A stretch of 64,000 nt of DNA from Apostichopus japonicus (GCF_037975245.1 NC_092583.1:837764-901763), one strand, 5' to 3'; shown: positions 40,901-51,639, counted from the first letter of the stretch. Numbers and translations: made by a program. Notes: a model not told the origin generated them from the sequence alone.

Positions 40901-43464
40901 ATTCTCTCATCCATTTATGCAAGTAATCAATAGATTGTCATATATAGGTCATTAAATAATAAACAATATGTACAGACCAGACTTAAGGAAACTTGCAGAT
41001 TTAGAATTGTGTTTTTTTAACTGCAAAGGAGGATATTAAAGGAGACTAGATATTTATTCCATCAAATAAAAAAGGAATAAGTTTTATTTTTATAAGATAT
41101 TTTTATAATTTATTTATAATATATATTTATAATATATAATATTTATAATAAATATTTATAATTTATTTTTATAAGATATAAGATATTTTTATAAGATATT
41201 TTTTATAAGATAGTTATTTTTTTACTCCTACGTTTATCCCACACAAAATTTTTCACCTCCAAAAGAAGTTTAGGTTTATGTCTACTGCAGCAAGTTTCTT
41301 TTCTTGCATGCTCTAAATGTTGTTTTCTTTTCTTTATTTAGTAAGATCTCTTCAGGTTATTAAGGAAGTAAGTGCTGGAGATTCAGAGTTGTTTATAAAC
41401 ATGCAAGGGGGAATATCGAATAGGGACGAGATAACTATTCCATCATAAACAAAAGAATTATTTTGTTTTTTGTAAGATAGTTAATTTTTTACTCCTACGT
41501 TCATCCCACACATCCAAGAGAAGTTTATGTTTTTGTCTAACACAACAAGTTTCCTTCTTGCAGTCACTAAATGTTTTAATTATGTTTTTATTGTTTGCAG
41601 ATCTCTACAATTTATTAAGGAAATGATTAAGGAAATAAGTGCTGGAGAGACAGACCTTAATGTAGTATCAAGTAAGTCTTGTTCTATATTTCCAACTTTT
41701 GTTTTCAAAAAGGGCATTTTCTCTCGTGAGAAAAAATCTTCACTTGTTTAAAAAATGTTTTTGGAAAAGAGCAATTTGGGGGTGAGTTTCTTGCAGTTCA
41801 AAATTGTCCAAATAACAACCCTGCCTGAATAATTTTACATAAAGACTTTTTCATCAATGTTCAGCAAATTAACGATGATTGATCAGGTCTAAAAGTTGCA
41901 GATGAGAATTGTGAATGGCTTGATTAGTTTACTTGGCTAGTTTCCACGGTTACACAGAAAAAACTCATGTTACATCGCTCCATCTGCCGAGATTCTTGCC
42001 AAGGAATTAAAAGGAAGGAATTTTAGGAGGGAGCTATATCTATTGGAGTGAGGGGAGTGGAAGGGGGGGATTAGGGGTAGAGATGGGAGGGCATGGAAGT
42101 GCTAGAGAAACTCTGATTTGGGAGAGAAATCTGGTAACATGTGATGTCTACCAATCTGAAAAATTTGACTTGGGGAAGAAATTTGACTCAAAGAATGAAT
42201 TTTAGGAGGGGGCTTTATCTATTGGGGTGAGGGGAGTGGAAGAGGGGGGTTAGGGGTAGAGATGGGAGGGCATGGAAACGCTAGAGAAACTGATTTGAGG
42301 AAGAAATCTGGTAACATTTGATGTCTACCAATGAGAAAAATTTGACTTGGGGATAGAGTTAAGCAAAATGTAGAATTTGCTATTAGAACTTATTTTTGAT
42401 CTGGGAAATACTGTATAAAATATATATTTATTTGTATTTTCGTATTTCTTTGTTTCAGATAATGCATACTCTAAGTCACTTAAAAGCTACCATGGATGGG
42501 TCGTTAGGGGAATATTCGCGGTAAGTACACCAACGTCTTGTGTAGTTAGAATACCAAGTGTTCTTCTGATGGAAAAGTTTATGTCTTAGTACAGTTATGC
42601 ATTCCATTGTAAACTATACAAACCACCTAAGTATCATCTCTTACAGTCCTATCCAGTAGCCTAACATATTATCCGATGCAGTAAACATTCAACTTCTCAA
42701 ATTCTGGCAACAGCAGAATGAGTGACATCATCATTTATTCATCAAGTATTTTAAGTATATTTTTCTCCTTCAAATTTACAAATACTTTCTGTTCTGCAAA
42801 ATATATCTACAAAACCAAAAAAATAAAGGTTTGATCCAAATTTCATTCCAATTATGTCACATTTTGTCGCATTATATAATGTGTAGTCAGAATTATGTGT
42901 CGTAATGACATCATACATACCTCTCCAATACAAAGGTATTTCATTATTTCACAAAAAGTTGAATTGTCTTGAATTGCTATCTCCAGTTAGCAGCTAAGGC
43001 TGCCCCACATCTGGACGATTTTATCTACTAGAATTAGAATTACGAGTCATAATGACATCATATAAACTTCTCCCAATACAAAGGTATTTCACCAAAGTTT
43101 GAATTGTCTTGAATTCATCTCTCCAGTTAGCAGCTAAGGCTGCCCCACATCTGGAAGATTTTATCTACTAGAATTAGAATTACGAGTCATAATGACATCA
43201 TATAAACTTCTCCCAATACAAAGGTATTTCACCAAAGTTTGAATTGTCTTGAATTCGTCTCTCCAGTTAGCAGCTAAGGCTGCCCCGCACCTGGAAGATT
43301 TTATCTACTTCATCGCAGTGAACAAGGAGGACATCGAGAAGAATGACTTCATGCCCTCGGTCATAAAGGACTTGTCCGAGTGCGGTCAAGCCATGGAGAA
43401 GATAACGGATATATTGATAAAGCACTACGTAGACCATAATATAGAGAGTAGTGATCAAGTCTGA
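25956..43464 (+). CDS. PLEKHA8: Glycolipid transfer protein with PH domain, PLEKHA8/FAPP2-like (13 exons, complete)
   Basis: Carries glucosylceramide at the trans-Golgi; the PH domain binds phosphatidylinositol 4-phosphate and the C-terminal GLTP fold holds the glycolipid. Exons: 25956-25995, 27043-27159, 27885-28040, 28745-28866, 30604-30762, 31703-31743, 32724-32999, 36200-36285, 36856-36914, 37317-37447, 41601-41671, 42459-42520 and 43267-43464. Phases agree throughout and give 505 residues; human FAPP2 is about 519. The PH domain spans residues 1 to about 93 ([20 protein letters not shown], then GEQHFYVKG). Next come a conserved helix ([17 protein letters not shown]), a Ser/Lys-rich linker (about 200-295) and GLTP from about 297. 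D346, N350, K353, W393 and H431 match the five headgroup-binding residues of GLTP. The start could also be the ATG at 25947 (MPEMEG). The donor of exon 1 (GTTGGC) is weak, but the following exon repeats the same eight bases. Confidence 0.95.
26249..26367. repeat. Degenerate telomere-like CCCTAA-type repeats
   Basis: About 120 bases in PLEKHA8-like intron 1 are built from CCTAACCCCTAACCCTACTTC and variants. The animal telomere motif on this strand is CCCTAA; here units alternate with CTTCCT, so this is at most a diverged interstitial copy. Confidence 0.75.
29324..29395 (-). repeat. tRNA-derived SINE head or tRNA pseudogene
   Basis: Read on the minus strand, GGGAGTG begins a tRNA-like fold. 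A-box like TAAGCTCAGTGGTTA and B-box like AGTTCGAGTC are followed by CACTCC, which pairs with the first bases except at one end. The anticodon stem is poor, so it is not a functional tRNA. The bases beyond it contain no second structure I recognise. Confidence 0.65.
29555..29970. repeat. Diverged internal repeats in PLEKHA8-like intron 4
   Basis: A block containing TTTTTCATCTCT, then TAGCATAGCT or TAGAATAGCT and CTTAGCTATGGCATA, occurs near 29,560 and 29,915. A weaker copy lies near 29,620 (CTCATCTCCATGAGTAGCAG). They are probably pieces of one repeat family. Confidence 0.55.
30045..30165. mobile_element. Fragment of the CAGGCGCGTAGC repeat family (copy 1)
   Basis: GTTGGCGCGTAGCGTA, then AAATGCCTCCCAGAT and AAATGGCACTTCCCA, match the interiors of the elements at 49172-49745 and 50497-50805. 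The family ends are not clear in this copy. Confidence 0.7.
30248..30312. repeat. (ACAT)n microsatellite
   Basis: ACAT/ACAC tetranucleotide run in PLEKHA8-like intron 4. Confidence 0.97.
34400..34675. repeat. Tandem duplicated G-rich segment in PLEKHA8-like intron 7
   Basis: GATGATCAAGGTGTGTT, then a G-tract and GGGCAACACTTGTAAA or GAGCAACACTTGTAAA, occurs twice about 170 bases apart. GCTTGTACAAAGATTC also occurs twice. G-runs of 8-14 bases sit in both copies. Confidence 0.8.
35465..35960 (-). mobile_element. 5'-truncated non-LTR retrotransposon (LINE) 3' end
   Basis: The minus strand 35951-35760 encodes the typical C-terminus of a LINE reverse-transcriptase protein: [17 protein letters not shown], then [10 protein letters not shown] and a stop. 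About 280 bases of 3' UTR follow, containing GCGCAACCGAAAAC, and the element ends in an ATAATAAATAATCATAATAATC-like simple tail. It sits antisense in PLEKHA8-like intron 7. The frame breaks upstream of about 35,960, so it is a dead 5'-truncated copy. Confidence 0.8.
36702..36773. repeat. (TA)n-rich microsatellite
   Basis: AT dinucleotide tract with ATCTATATATA interruptions, 85 bases upstream of PLEKHA8-like exon 36856-36914. Confidence 0.9.
37481..37848. mobile_element. hAT-type MITE with perfect 8-bp target duplication
   Basis: Begins CAGGGGTGGGCAACCT and ends with the exact reverse complement AGGTTGCCCACCCCTG, 368 bases. The 8 bases CTATAAGC occur directly on both sides (37473-37480 and 37849-37856). 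Terminal sequence, duplication length and lack of coding capacity fit a hAT-derived MITE. The perfect flanks suggest a fairly recent insertion. Confidence 0.92.
38060..40587. mobile_element. 2.5-kb non-coding element with 10-bp TIRs and internal tandem subrepeats
   Basis: Left end GGTTCCTTGC (38060-38069) is the exact reverse complement of GCAAGGAACC (40578-40587). The left end also forms a hairpin with GCAAAAGGAACC at 38073-38084. The interior is a serial duplication, with spacing 290-660 bases, of a block containing GCAATAACTCCCAGTGCCAA, GACACGGTTGATATTTTG, CTTAACGGTCATGTGATC and GAGGTCACCAAAGGTCAATT. No open frame of note. No target duplication was seen, so true borders are uncertain. Confidence 0.65.
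40985..41530 (+). pseudogene. Decayed tandem copies of the PLEKHA8-like exon 11 region
   Basis: At 41341-41389 the sequence AGATCTCTTCAGGTTATTAAG followed by GAAGTAAGTGCTGGAGA matches exon 41601-41671 (AGATCTCTACAATTTATTAAG, GAAATAAGTGCTGGAGA) with a 12-base deletion. The upstream pyrimidine tract and a TTTAG site are kept. Flanking segments (ACTCCTACGTTTATCCCACAC at 41223, TTTATTCCATCA near 41055) also pair with 41420-41515. An even older copy begins near 40,995. AT-rich slippage sequence fills 41090-41215. Confidence 0.75.
42022..42357. repeat. 180-bp tandem duplication in PLEKHA8-like intron 11
   Basis: Two copies start near 42,022 and 42,202 and share GAATTTTAGGAGGG, GTTAGGGGTAGAGATGGGAG or ATTAGGGGTAGAGATGGGAG, and GATGTCTACCAAT. 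The units are G-rich on the plus strand and contain no exon sequence. Confidence 0.88.
42885..43290 (+). repeat. 140-bp tandem triplication carrying the 3' splice site of PLEKHA8-like exon 13
   Basis: CTCCAG followed by TTAGCAGCTAAGGCTGCCCC occurs at 42981, 43121 and 43261, an exact 140-base spacing. Only the third copy continues into the full exon 43267-43464. In the first two, the exon start is cut after ATCTACTA and reads TAC TAG, so an in-frame stop follows 14 codons. The intervening intron sequence (AATGACATCATA, CCAATACAAAGGTATTTCA) is also repeated. Confidence 0.95.
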
Positions 43465-43839
43465 AGAGGTCAAAGGTTGCACAGGTATCCAACCCACCAA
43501 GCCAAGTTGTTCCCGTGGAGATCTTACAAAGAATTGTGCACAAAGCCACAGAGTTTGGAAGAGAAACAAGAATAAAAAACAGAATCTTGTTGGTGTTTGT
43601 GAACAGTACGTATAGAAGAGTAAAAGTGAAAATGAAAGAAAAATATGAAAATGCTATTGATATAATAAATATCAGAGTATCATTGGTAGATGACCTAAGT
43701 AGTTGGAAAGAAAAAATATCTCTTGTGTATGTGTGTTTAATATTGAGAGAAGTATACAATGAACATGGCAAAGAGAAACGGTTGGCAATGTCCAGTATTA
43801 CAATTTATTTTAAAGCATTCATAAATAAATGTGATATTA

Positions 43840-43845
43840 AATAAA
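43840..43845 (+). terminator. Candidate poly(A) signal AATAAA of the PLEKHA8-like gene
   Basis: AATAAA lies 376 bases after the stop codon at 43462-43464. An open frame at 43515-43844 in this stretch is considered 3' UTR because it has no family resemblance and is AT-biased. Confidence 0.5.
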
Positions 43846-45328
43846 CTAATAAATTGCAAATTTATTCTCTTCAAAAAGTGATGTTCCACAACATTTTTTC
43901 CACAAACTAGAAATAATTTTAAGTTATTGTTATTACTATGTTTCATTTTCCTGCCCATTCCTCAATTTCATTGTTCCTATATTGATTTATTTTTCTGCAA
44001 ATTGAGCAAATTTTCAAGATTTGTGTCCTTTTTTGTTTTCTGTTATTCAATATGATGAAAGAATGACCTGTTAAAATTGACAAAAGCTTCTAAAAAAGTT
44101 GTTTGCTATAAAAAGTTTGAATATTTAAGATATGATATTATGATACTACTCGAGACAAACAATAGACTGTAAACATTTTCCTTGTTGATCACAAAAAGTA
44201 CTTAACGAAAAATCACCAAAATTTTGATATGTAGAAAAGTTGAAACTTTTATTTACCTTGTTGCCGAGCAATCTGGAAATGTCATAATATTATATAGTAA
44301 TTAATGCATCAAGTCACAATCAGTCCCCCCTCCCTCCCCCGACAGTATTAGTGAAAGAAAGGGCAGAGGGGTCATTTCTTTCAAAAATTTGCAATTTTGG
44401 TTATATCTTAAATATATGTAACATAGGATTTGTTTAAGTTGTTTACAAAGCTGCTAATATTGCAAATGTACTGTATCTAATCAGCAATGGTTCCTCTAGG
44501 TTTTTTTTTGTAGTGTTATTTGCACAGGATTGTAGTAATGATGGTATGATGTTGTCGGGGTAGGTGGGGGGGGGAGGGGCTAATTGTTGAGTATAGTTGA
44601 AATTTAAAGTTTGTACTATTTTAAGTTTGTATTTAAATTAAACTATTCAGTTGTAATTAAACCTAGAAGAAAAACTGTAATTTATGTAAAGACATCATTA
44701 TATCATTTTTATTAATTACAAAGACAAAGGTTTTCTTGGAGTATACAAATGAGGGTTTTGTGTACATGTTGTTGTGGTGGTGTATAGTGAGTAAGAAATT
44801 ATTTTTTAGTTCTGCTGAATAGTATTGGTACAAGTAAAGAAAAAGAGAGCTACTTTAAGTGAATCAGGGAAACAGACCCCCTAGAGAAATCTTCCAGAAA
44901 CAACTGCTCTTTATTTGGGATGGGAAATCTCTTTTACCATAGCCTTCAAACCAAGTGGGAAGGGCTAGATTGATGCCTGCTTCTAAATAATCCTGCAATC
45001 CTGAAAATGACAGGTTTTTGTTTTATTCCATTTCCACCTAAGGGCACTGTTTTTCTTGTACCAACATCAAAATTCTTGCTGTCTCAAAGACAGTAATAGA
45101 TTTTATGCACAAGAAAAACGAGGAAAAATTATGGTCCTTTCGTTTTAAAGAGGTTGGAGCAATTTGTTGATTTATCTCAATTTATCACTGTTTGTGTCTT
45201 ACATAAAAGTTGCCAATCGAATGAGACTAGTTAGCCCTTTTTACTTTCTCATCCTTTTAATGATATGAGTCGGATGTTAGTGAGCAACAGTACTAGCTTA
45301 ATACTAACACACAGTCGAGTACTTTTGT

Positions 45329-45385
45329 GGGAATGGGAGTCAGAATGGGAGTCAGAATGGGAGTCAGAATGGGAGTCAGAATGGG
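45329..45385. repeat. 12-bp tandem repeat
   Basis: GAATGGGAGTCA is repeated about four times. It encodes an apparent SDSH repeat on the minus strand that is not considered a gene. Confidence 0.93.
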
Positions 45386-48300
45386 GAAATATGATATCTT
45401 GCTCACCAATGTTTAAATTCACATCATGTAATGACTGGAGCTGAAATTTAGAAAGGAAGGGTCGGAGAGGGAGGGGGAACAGTGAGGGAATGGGGGGGGG
45501 GGTTACCATTCACTGGATCTCCTCTTCCTTCAATATCAGAGGAACTTTAAAAGTGCTTTGTGTAACATTTTTTAATGGAAGAATGTGTATTCATAAAACT
45601 TATTTTGTTTAGTATCTTCACATAAATGTTTGAGTTTCATGGTTGTTGTGTAGCTGCACAAAGCAAAGCTTAAAATCTGTAGATAACTCTGGAAGGGGTG
45701 GGTGGGTGGGGTGAGAATTTAATATCATAGAAATAGCTACATTTCCCTCCCTAATTAATTAATTTCTTCCTGGTTTCCGTGACAGAGGTCTGAGTAAGTG
45801 CTGAGTTTCCATCTGCTTTCAAAGTACAGTGTATATGGTCGTTTATGACTACTAACCAAATTACTCTATGACTGTTATATGTACGAGATATGTAATAACT
45901 ATTTTTTACTTCTCCTTGAGTGCAATGTAGACAATTACAGGAGTGGTCCTACTTACGGTTAGCAGACTGGTTGGTATTGTTGAGGGAGGCACATCAGTAT
46001 ACAGTTGGACAACATTAGTAGAGAAATATAACATTAATAACAAACAAACAAGAAAAGAAATTATGAATTCCACAAAAAACAGTTACCTTTTTTTTTGGGG
46101 GGGGGGGGCAGTAAAAAGGGCTTATTGACGTTTTCTTTAAAAGTCTGTGTAATAATTGCTACAAGCTTTTTGCAGGTGTTTGTGGAAAGGAATAAAGAGA
46201 GACAGGTATGTTTATGGGAGGTCGATAATATGATAATGAAGTCCGTGTCAAAGGTCATTATACTGTGACATAAATACTGAATCATTAAAGATTAAAAAGA
46301 TCCAGAGATATGGTATGTGTGATGGTTTTATGTTATGGAAACATTGTTTTATAAATCTGACAACGTCATATTGCACAAACAATATTTAAAAAGCTGAGTC
46401 AAAGTTGATGATGTTGTGAAAGATAATCCTTGTGATGTAAATCTATCTAAGTAACTTATGAAAATGAACATTTATCACTAAGATCGTTTTTCCATTGTGT
46501 GGGGGTTCCTTACTATGTATAGAAGGTTTCTACTGTAGGTGTTGTGTAGGCTCAAATGTTTGTGGCCTTGAACGTATATATTCATATAATAACATTTCCA
46601 GGAACACACTGTAGCCGGAAAAAACCCCGACTACATTGACTTAGTCAAGGATCCTTTGTAACTTGTAAGAGGACACTTCTTCCCCACCCCCATATGCAGT
46701 GGTATAACCACGGAGGGCGGGTTAGAGGGGGGGGGGGAGAAGTCACTACTTCATGTAACCACCATGAATTATGACTTTTAAGTTTACCAAGGAGGATAAA
46801 AGCTTAGACGTAGTACGAACTTGTCCATCCCATCGAAGGAACTTCAAAACATTTGCACTTTAGTTCACTGTGTAATAAATGTGCCATGTATATTTTTAAA
46901 GAAAAATTTAAATACTATCATTTTGTCGTCTGTGCAAGGTAACCCTTTTTCCAATGCCTTACAGTATTTGTTAGTGTCACTAGAAGTGAAGACGAAACTT
47001 AAATTTCGTTACTATATGATGTTCACATTACAGGTACATGCAAGTATTTCTATCTTGGTAATATCAATGGTGGGCATACGTTATGTTTCACCACGTGCGT
47101 ATCCATGAGTATCTGTAGACTGTATACCGTACGAGTAAGAAAGTCATAATGGATTCAGTTTTTGTATTGATTTCTCTCCCTTTGTGTCGGATTGTCGTGG
47201 TACTATGAGTCGAAGTGATGGTCGGGCTGATAAGGGGGGGGGGGTACACTAAAGACTCCCACCCTGGTACTTTCTAATGCTTACATTATCGATTACATTT
47301 TAATGAACCGTGCGAGATTTATGATGACATCAATAGGTCCTCATCGAATGAAATGGACGTATGGTTTATTTAAAAGACTAATATATTAAATATAATTATT
47401 TGAATTCACATGAAATTTCTGTCATATTTTCATGTTTTCTCGTTGAGGAAGTTCAATACCGCAATGCAGTATTTCGCATAACCATTCTAAAGAGGGAACA
47501 CACTAAGCCATTTCTTTGTGTTGTTGTTGCTAAATTACAGCCGTGATTCTGATATTTAGATCATGATCGCTGACGGCTAACGAGGCTTTCAGGGTTGTTG
47601 GTCTTGTGTATCCAAAGAAAGTCACATTATAGACCGATGTGTTGTTTCAGACTGCACTAACTGGACACATTAATGTGATTACGATTTTCGGCACATTTTT
47701 CTTCTTTTTTAAGAGACAATTGATTACACATTGGCCACAAGAAATGAGTCTTAGAAGACACCGTAGAATCCTAAGTCATGCGTCGACTTGCACTCCCATT
47801 GCAGGTGCACCGTCGAGGTTGCAAATATTGGACCTAATGTTAAACAATTACGTAGGTAGTAAGGTGCCAGCCTAACATGAAACTGTACGAGGAATTGAAA
47901 TCTTTATTTCTCCTTCATATTAACCCACTTTGCGCGTGCGACTCATGAAGTGGACGTTACAGACCCTCATTATGAACGGGATATATCATTTAGAGTGACG
48001 AAATAGCCAAACAAGCTCAGGCAGTGAGGAGACGGAAAAGCACAGGACTCTGGTATTACGGATGCCGATAATACCTATACTAACATAAAAACGTCCTCTC
48101 GGAGATTTCTATGGTTTTGTAGTGATAAGAAGAGCATTACGAAAATGGTTTCGGAAGCTTCGAATAAGATTCTCGTGTGGTTCAGTGGTGGGAGGGACGG
48201 GTGGGGAGGGAGAATGGCACCATCCCGTCAGGATGCTTAGAATTTGTTCTTCTTTCAATGGTCCAAACTTATAAGTTTCCTCTGGACTACCCTTTTAACT

Positions 48301-49171
48301 CAATATTTTAGAGCCACATCTTGGGAAATCAAAAGTGGTATGCATTACACTGTAGCAATAGACTATGTATTGTTTGCTTGTAGCCTATATGTATTTGGGT
48401 GTCAGGTCAAAGGTTATGTTGCAAACACATTATTTCACTCAAACTGTCCGTAAAACCGGAAGATTATTGTTTCGTAATAGTTTCATCATGATCAAACTGA
48501 TAAGGCTTGCTAATATCAATTGAGGAAAAATCACAATCCGTCCACTTTCTTTGTAGTCTTTTGCTGAGTTGAAATTGCCTTTACAATCTTCCTCAACTCA
48601 ATTAGGATATCCGCTTGTCGTAGGCCTTATTAATTTGTTCAATGTAAATCATAATGAGCTGCTTGTAAGAGTTCAGTTTTAAGTGGCTGATGTCAGGAAA
48701 TAGGAAACTCCTCCATCGTTGGCCTTATGAATTAATCATGAAAGGTCTTAACATTAGATGTACGCATGCGCGTTGACCTTCACCTCACATAAGATGGTCA
48801 AGATGAAGAATAGAAAACATAGACAATGTAGAAATGTGTATGTATCAGATTCGCGACATACTTGTCAGCATGTTTCATATAACGGAGGCTTCGTGAATCA
48901 TCTGCAGGCCTGATTGATCACATGTATGACACATTTGATGAGATATCTGAATGTACTTTTGAAGACAAACAGAAATGCTATTTTTGGTACTTGCACAAAA
49001 AGTAGTACAGAGCTAGATGAACGTATCTGTGATACACAAACATTGGTTTAGATGTATGTGTTTAATACAACAGTGCGCGGTTAAGGTTACACTTCGTAGC
49101 TTCGGCATTGATAGACGGTGCCACTCAGCAAGAATCTGCCAGGTCATGTGCCATTTTTGCTCACTACCGTA

Positions 49172-49745
49172 CAGGCGCGTAGCGAGGAATTTGGGAAGGG
49201 AGGGGCGAACCTGTAGGCCAGGGTTGTCCAACCTTTTGCAGAGAAGGGCCACATGGAATGATTATGATGAAGGAGGGGGCCGCATGAACCCTACGCTCGA
49301 TTTTTCGATTTTTTGCGCGAAGCCTAAGGCAACAAAATGTGAGCACTGCGCGCGGAGCGCACTGATTTATTTTCCTTCCTGACAAAACAGATGAATAAAG
49401 TCCAGCCGCCCCCTTCCCTCCCCTCCGCTGAGAGAGTGTCACACAAACTGACCTGTATGCAGTTTTTTGGACCCAGAAGGTTCGAATGATTGATTATAAA
49501 GCTTCAAATTGTTATCAATAAATCTGCTCACTAAATTTCACACCGTAGAGCATCTCTGGCGGGCCGGACGCAACCCTGCGGCGGGCCGGACTGTGGCCCG
49601 CGGGCCGTAGGTTGGACAACCCTGCTGTAGGCAAACTATCAGAGCCGTATATACGGCTCTGCAAACTATCTAAGCGTAGCGCCACCATAAGTTGGCGCGA
49701 AGCGTACAAGAAAATTTTGGCCGAAAATGCCTCCCAGATCGTTGA
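49172..49745. mobile_element. CAGGCGCGTAGC-family element (copy 2) interrupted by a hAT MITE
   Basis: Starts CAGGCGCGTAGCGAGGAATTT and resumes after the nested element at 49219-49624 with GTAGGCAAACT, AAGCGTAGCGCCACC and TTGGCGCGAAGCGTAC, then AAATGCCTCCCAGATCG. It corresponds to the left and middle of copy 3 at 50497-50805. The right end is not recognisable. Confidence 0.8.
49219..49624. mobile_element. Nested hAT-type MITE with perfect 8-bp target duplication
   Basis: Begins CAGGGTTGTCCAACC and ends GGTTGGACAACCCTG, exact reverse complements, 406 bases. CTGTAGGC flanks both ends (49211-49218 and 49625-49632). It inserted into the CAGGCGCGTAGC-family element, so it is the younger of the two. 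The interior has GC-rich GGGCC and GCGGGCCGG motifs, as in the hAT element at 37481, but different termini. Confidence 0.92.
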
Positions 49746-50496
49746 AGATGATTGGGACATATTGCCCATGATTTACATAAATGCTTGATATGTTTACTGA
49801 CATAAAGAATGTAGAAATGATTGATTTTACCATAGTATACATAACGGCTATATTTTAAGAAAAGTCCCCTTTAATGTAACCTTCGCGATGTACTTTTTTT
49901 AACCGTTTGGCTAAGATCATACGTCAAGTAACTTTTCTCTCCGAGATGCACAAAGCGCAGTAGATCGCTTAGAAGCATTAACCAAGATCACGTGTAACAT
50001 CTGTTCCCTCTCGAATGGGTATGCATGGGGTTGAGAGCGGATCAAGTTATTTGGCCCTCTGCAGCGTGCCAACTTGGATGGCATTTAGTTAACAATAAGT
50101 GAGCAAAGTGCCTGGGTGATTTATTTTTGAACAATGTTCCCAAACGGAACAACGTCAAACTGTGTAATTAGAAATGACTCTTCAATTGCTGTTTGTAGTG
50201 TATTTCCGTAACTGTATGAAGTATTTGGGTTATATATGAACAATATCCGATTGTGGGAAATGAAATTCCACAGCTATATTCCCAAGGGAAATTCCCAATG
50301 TAACCGGCAAAAGGTAATTAATGTTATCAAACAGATAATCTCATCTCGGGATTATTATAGAGGTTTGATGCTCTAAGTGACGTAACGCCCGTACATATAT
50401 AGGAATTGAAAGGAAATTAACTAACATCCATATCATAATGTAGTTATTGTTGTCTAGAAGAGAAACTGCTAAGCACAAGATCGTTATGCTTGTGTT

Positions 50497-50805
50497 CAGG
50501 TGCGTAGCGAGGAATTTGCCAAGGGAGGGGCGAAACTGTAGGCAAACTTTCAGGGCCGTAGATACGGCATTGTGAACTATCTAAGCGTAGCGCCACAATT
50601 GTTGGCGCGAAGCGTACAAGAAAAGTTTGGCTGAAAATGCCTCCCAGATCGCTGTAAATGGCACTTCCCAGGCCTTGTAAGTTGCATCTTAGCATTTTTT
50701 CTCTTTGAAATTACTAGCGATATCATAAAAACATACAAAGAAAATATGCTCAAGGGGGGGGGGGCGGCTGCCCCATTCGCCCCCCTCCCCTTGGCTACGC
50801 GCCTG
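50497..50805. mobile_element. CAGGCGCGTAGC-family MITE (copy 3, both ends)
   Basis: Starts CAGGTGCGTAGCGAGG and ends GGCTACGCGCCTG, imperfect inverted termini, 309 bases. Flanks CTTGTGTT and CTTGTGAT match at 7 of 8 positions, fitting an old 8-bp target duplication and a hAT-like origin. A G-tract and CGGCTGCCCC lie near the right end. Confidence 0.85.
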
Positions 50806-51639
50806 CTTGTGATTGCATCCATGGTCTCTCTGTTGTCACACCGGAGTGGAATTATGAGAAGAAAGGCGGGTGCATCAGTTAAATAGGTGTAGGCCTAAGT
50901 GTTTGTGGAGAAGGGGGAGGGACGGGGGTGGGAGAAATTTAATGTTCAAGAACCAATTAAGACATATGAATTTTCGTTGAACAGAAGCCAGTCAAATCAA
51001 TATCGTAGCCCGATCGGAGAGGTGAAAATGGGACGACGGGGTGGGGGGGGGGGGCAGGAGTGTAGTTGTATAACCGTGTCAAGAGTATGAGAGTCGTATT
51101 ACGACGTTTTTGTTATTTAATATACTAGCAAAATTCAAGAAAGCAGCCGGCGAGCACCAATGATAAAATACTGTATTATCACGAAAAGTTGCTTCAAGTT
51201 GCTAATTAAGATTTTGCAACACTTCGAACTTCGAAGAAAGTGCCATGGAGTGATAGTTGCAGTAATTCGCCTAGGTCGTTTAGGCTACCAAAACGGTACA
51301 AAATCTGGCAAAAATATGATTGTTTTGATAAATTGAATCAAATCCTGGATACAGCTTTCTTGCACGTTCTTATACTGCACGTCCTTGAACCTGCCGATAT
51401 AATGAAAGAAGTTCCATGATGACGTCATGATCAATGGACAGTTCAATGTACTATTTGTATATGATTCCCACAATGGAGATTGATACACTAGTAGTATAGT
51501 GGTGTCTTGTCTCAAGCGGTGTAGGCGGGTGGGATATAAACATCAGTTTCCCTGCGCATGCACGGCTCGAAGATGATACTAGTGTAATTAATAATTGTGA
51601 TCATGTGCTTAGTGAGAAAACAATTAAACAAATGGACCT

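Noticed and set aside
43515..43844. 109-residue frame just after the PLEKHA8-like stop
   Set aside because: AT-biased, no recognised domain, and lies in the expected 3' UTR before AATAAA.
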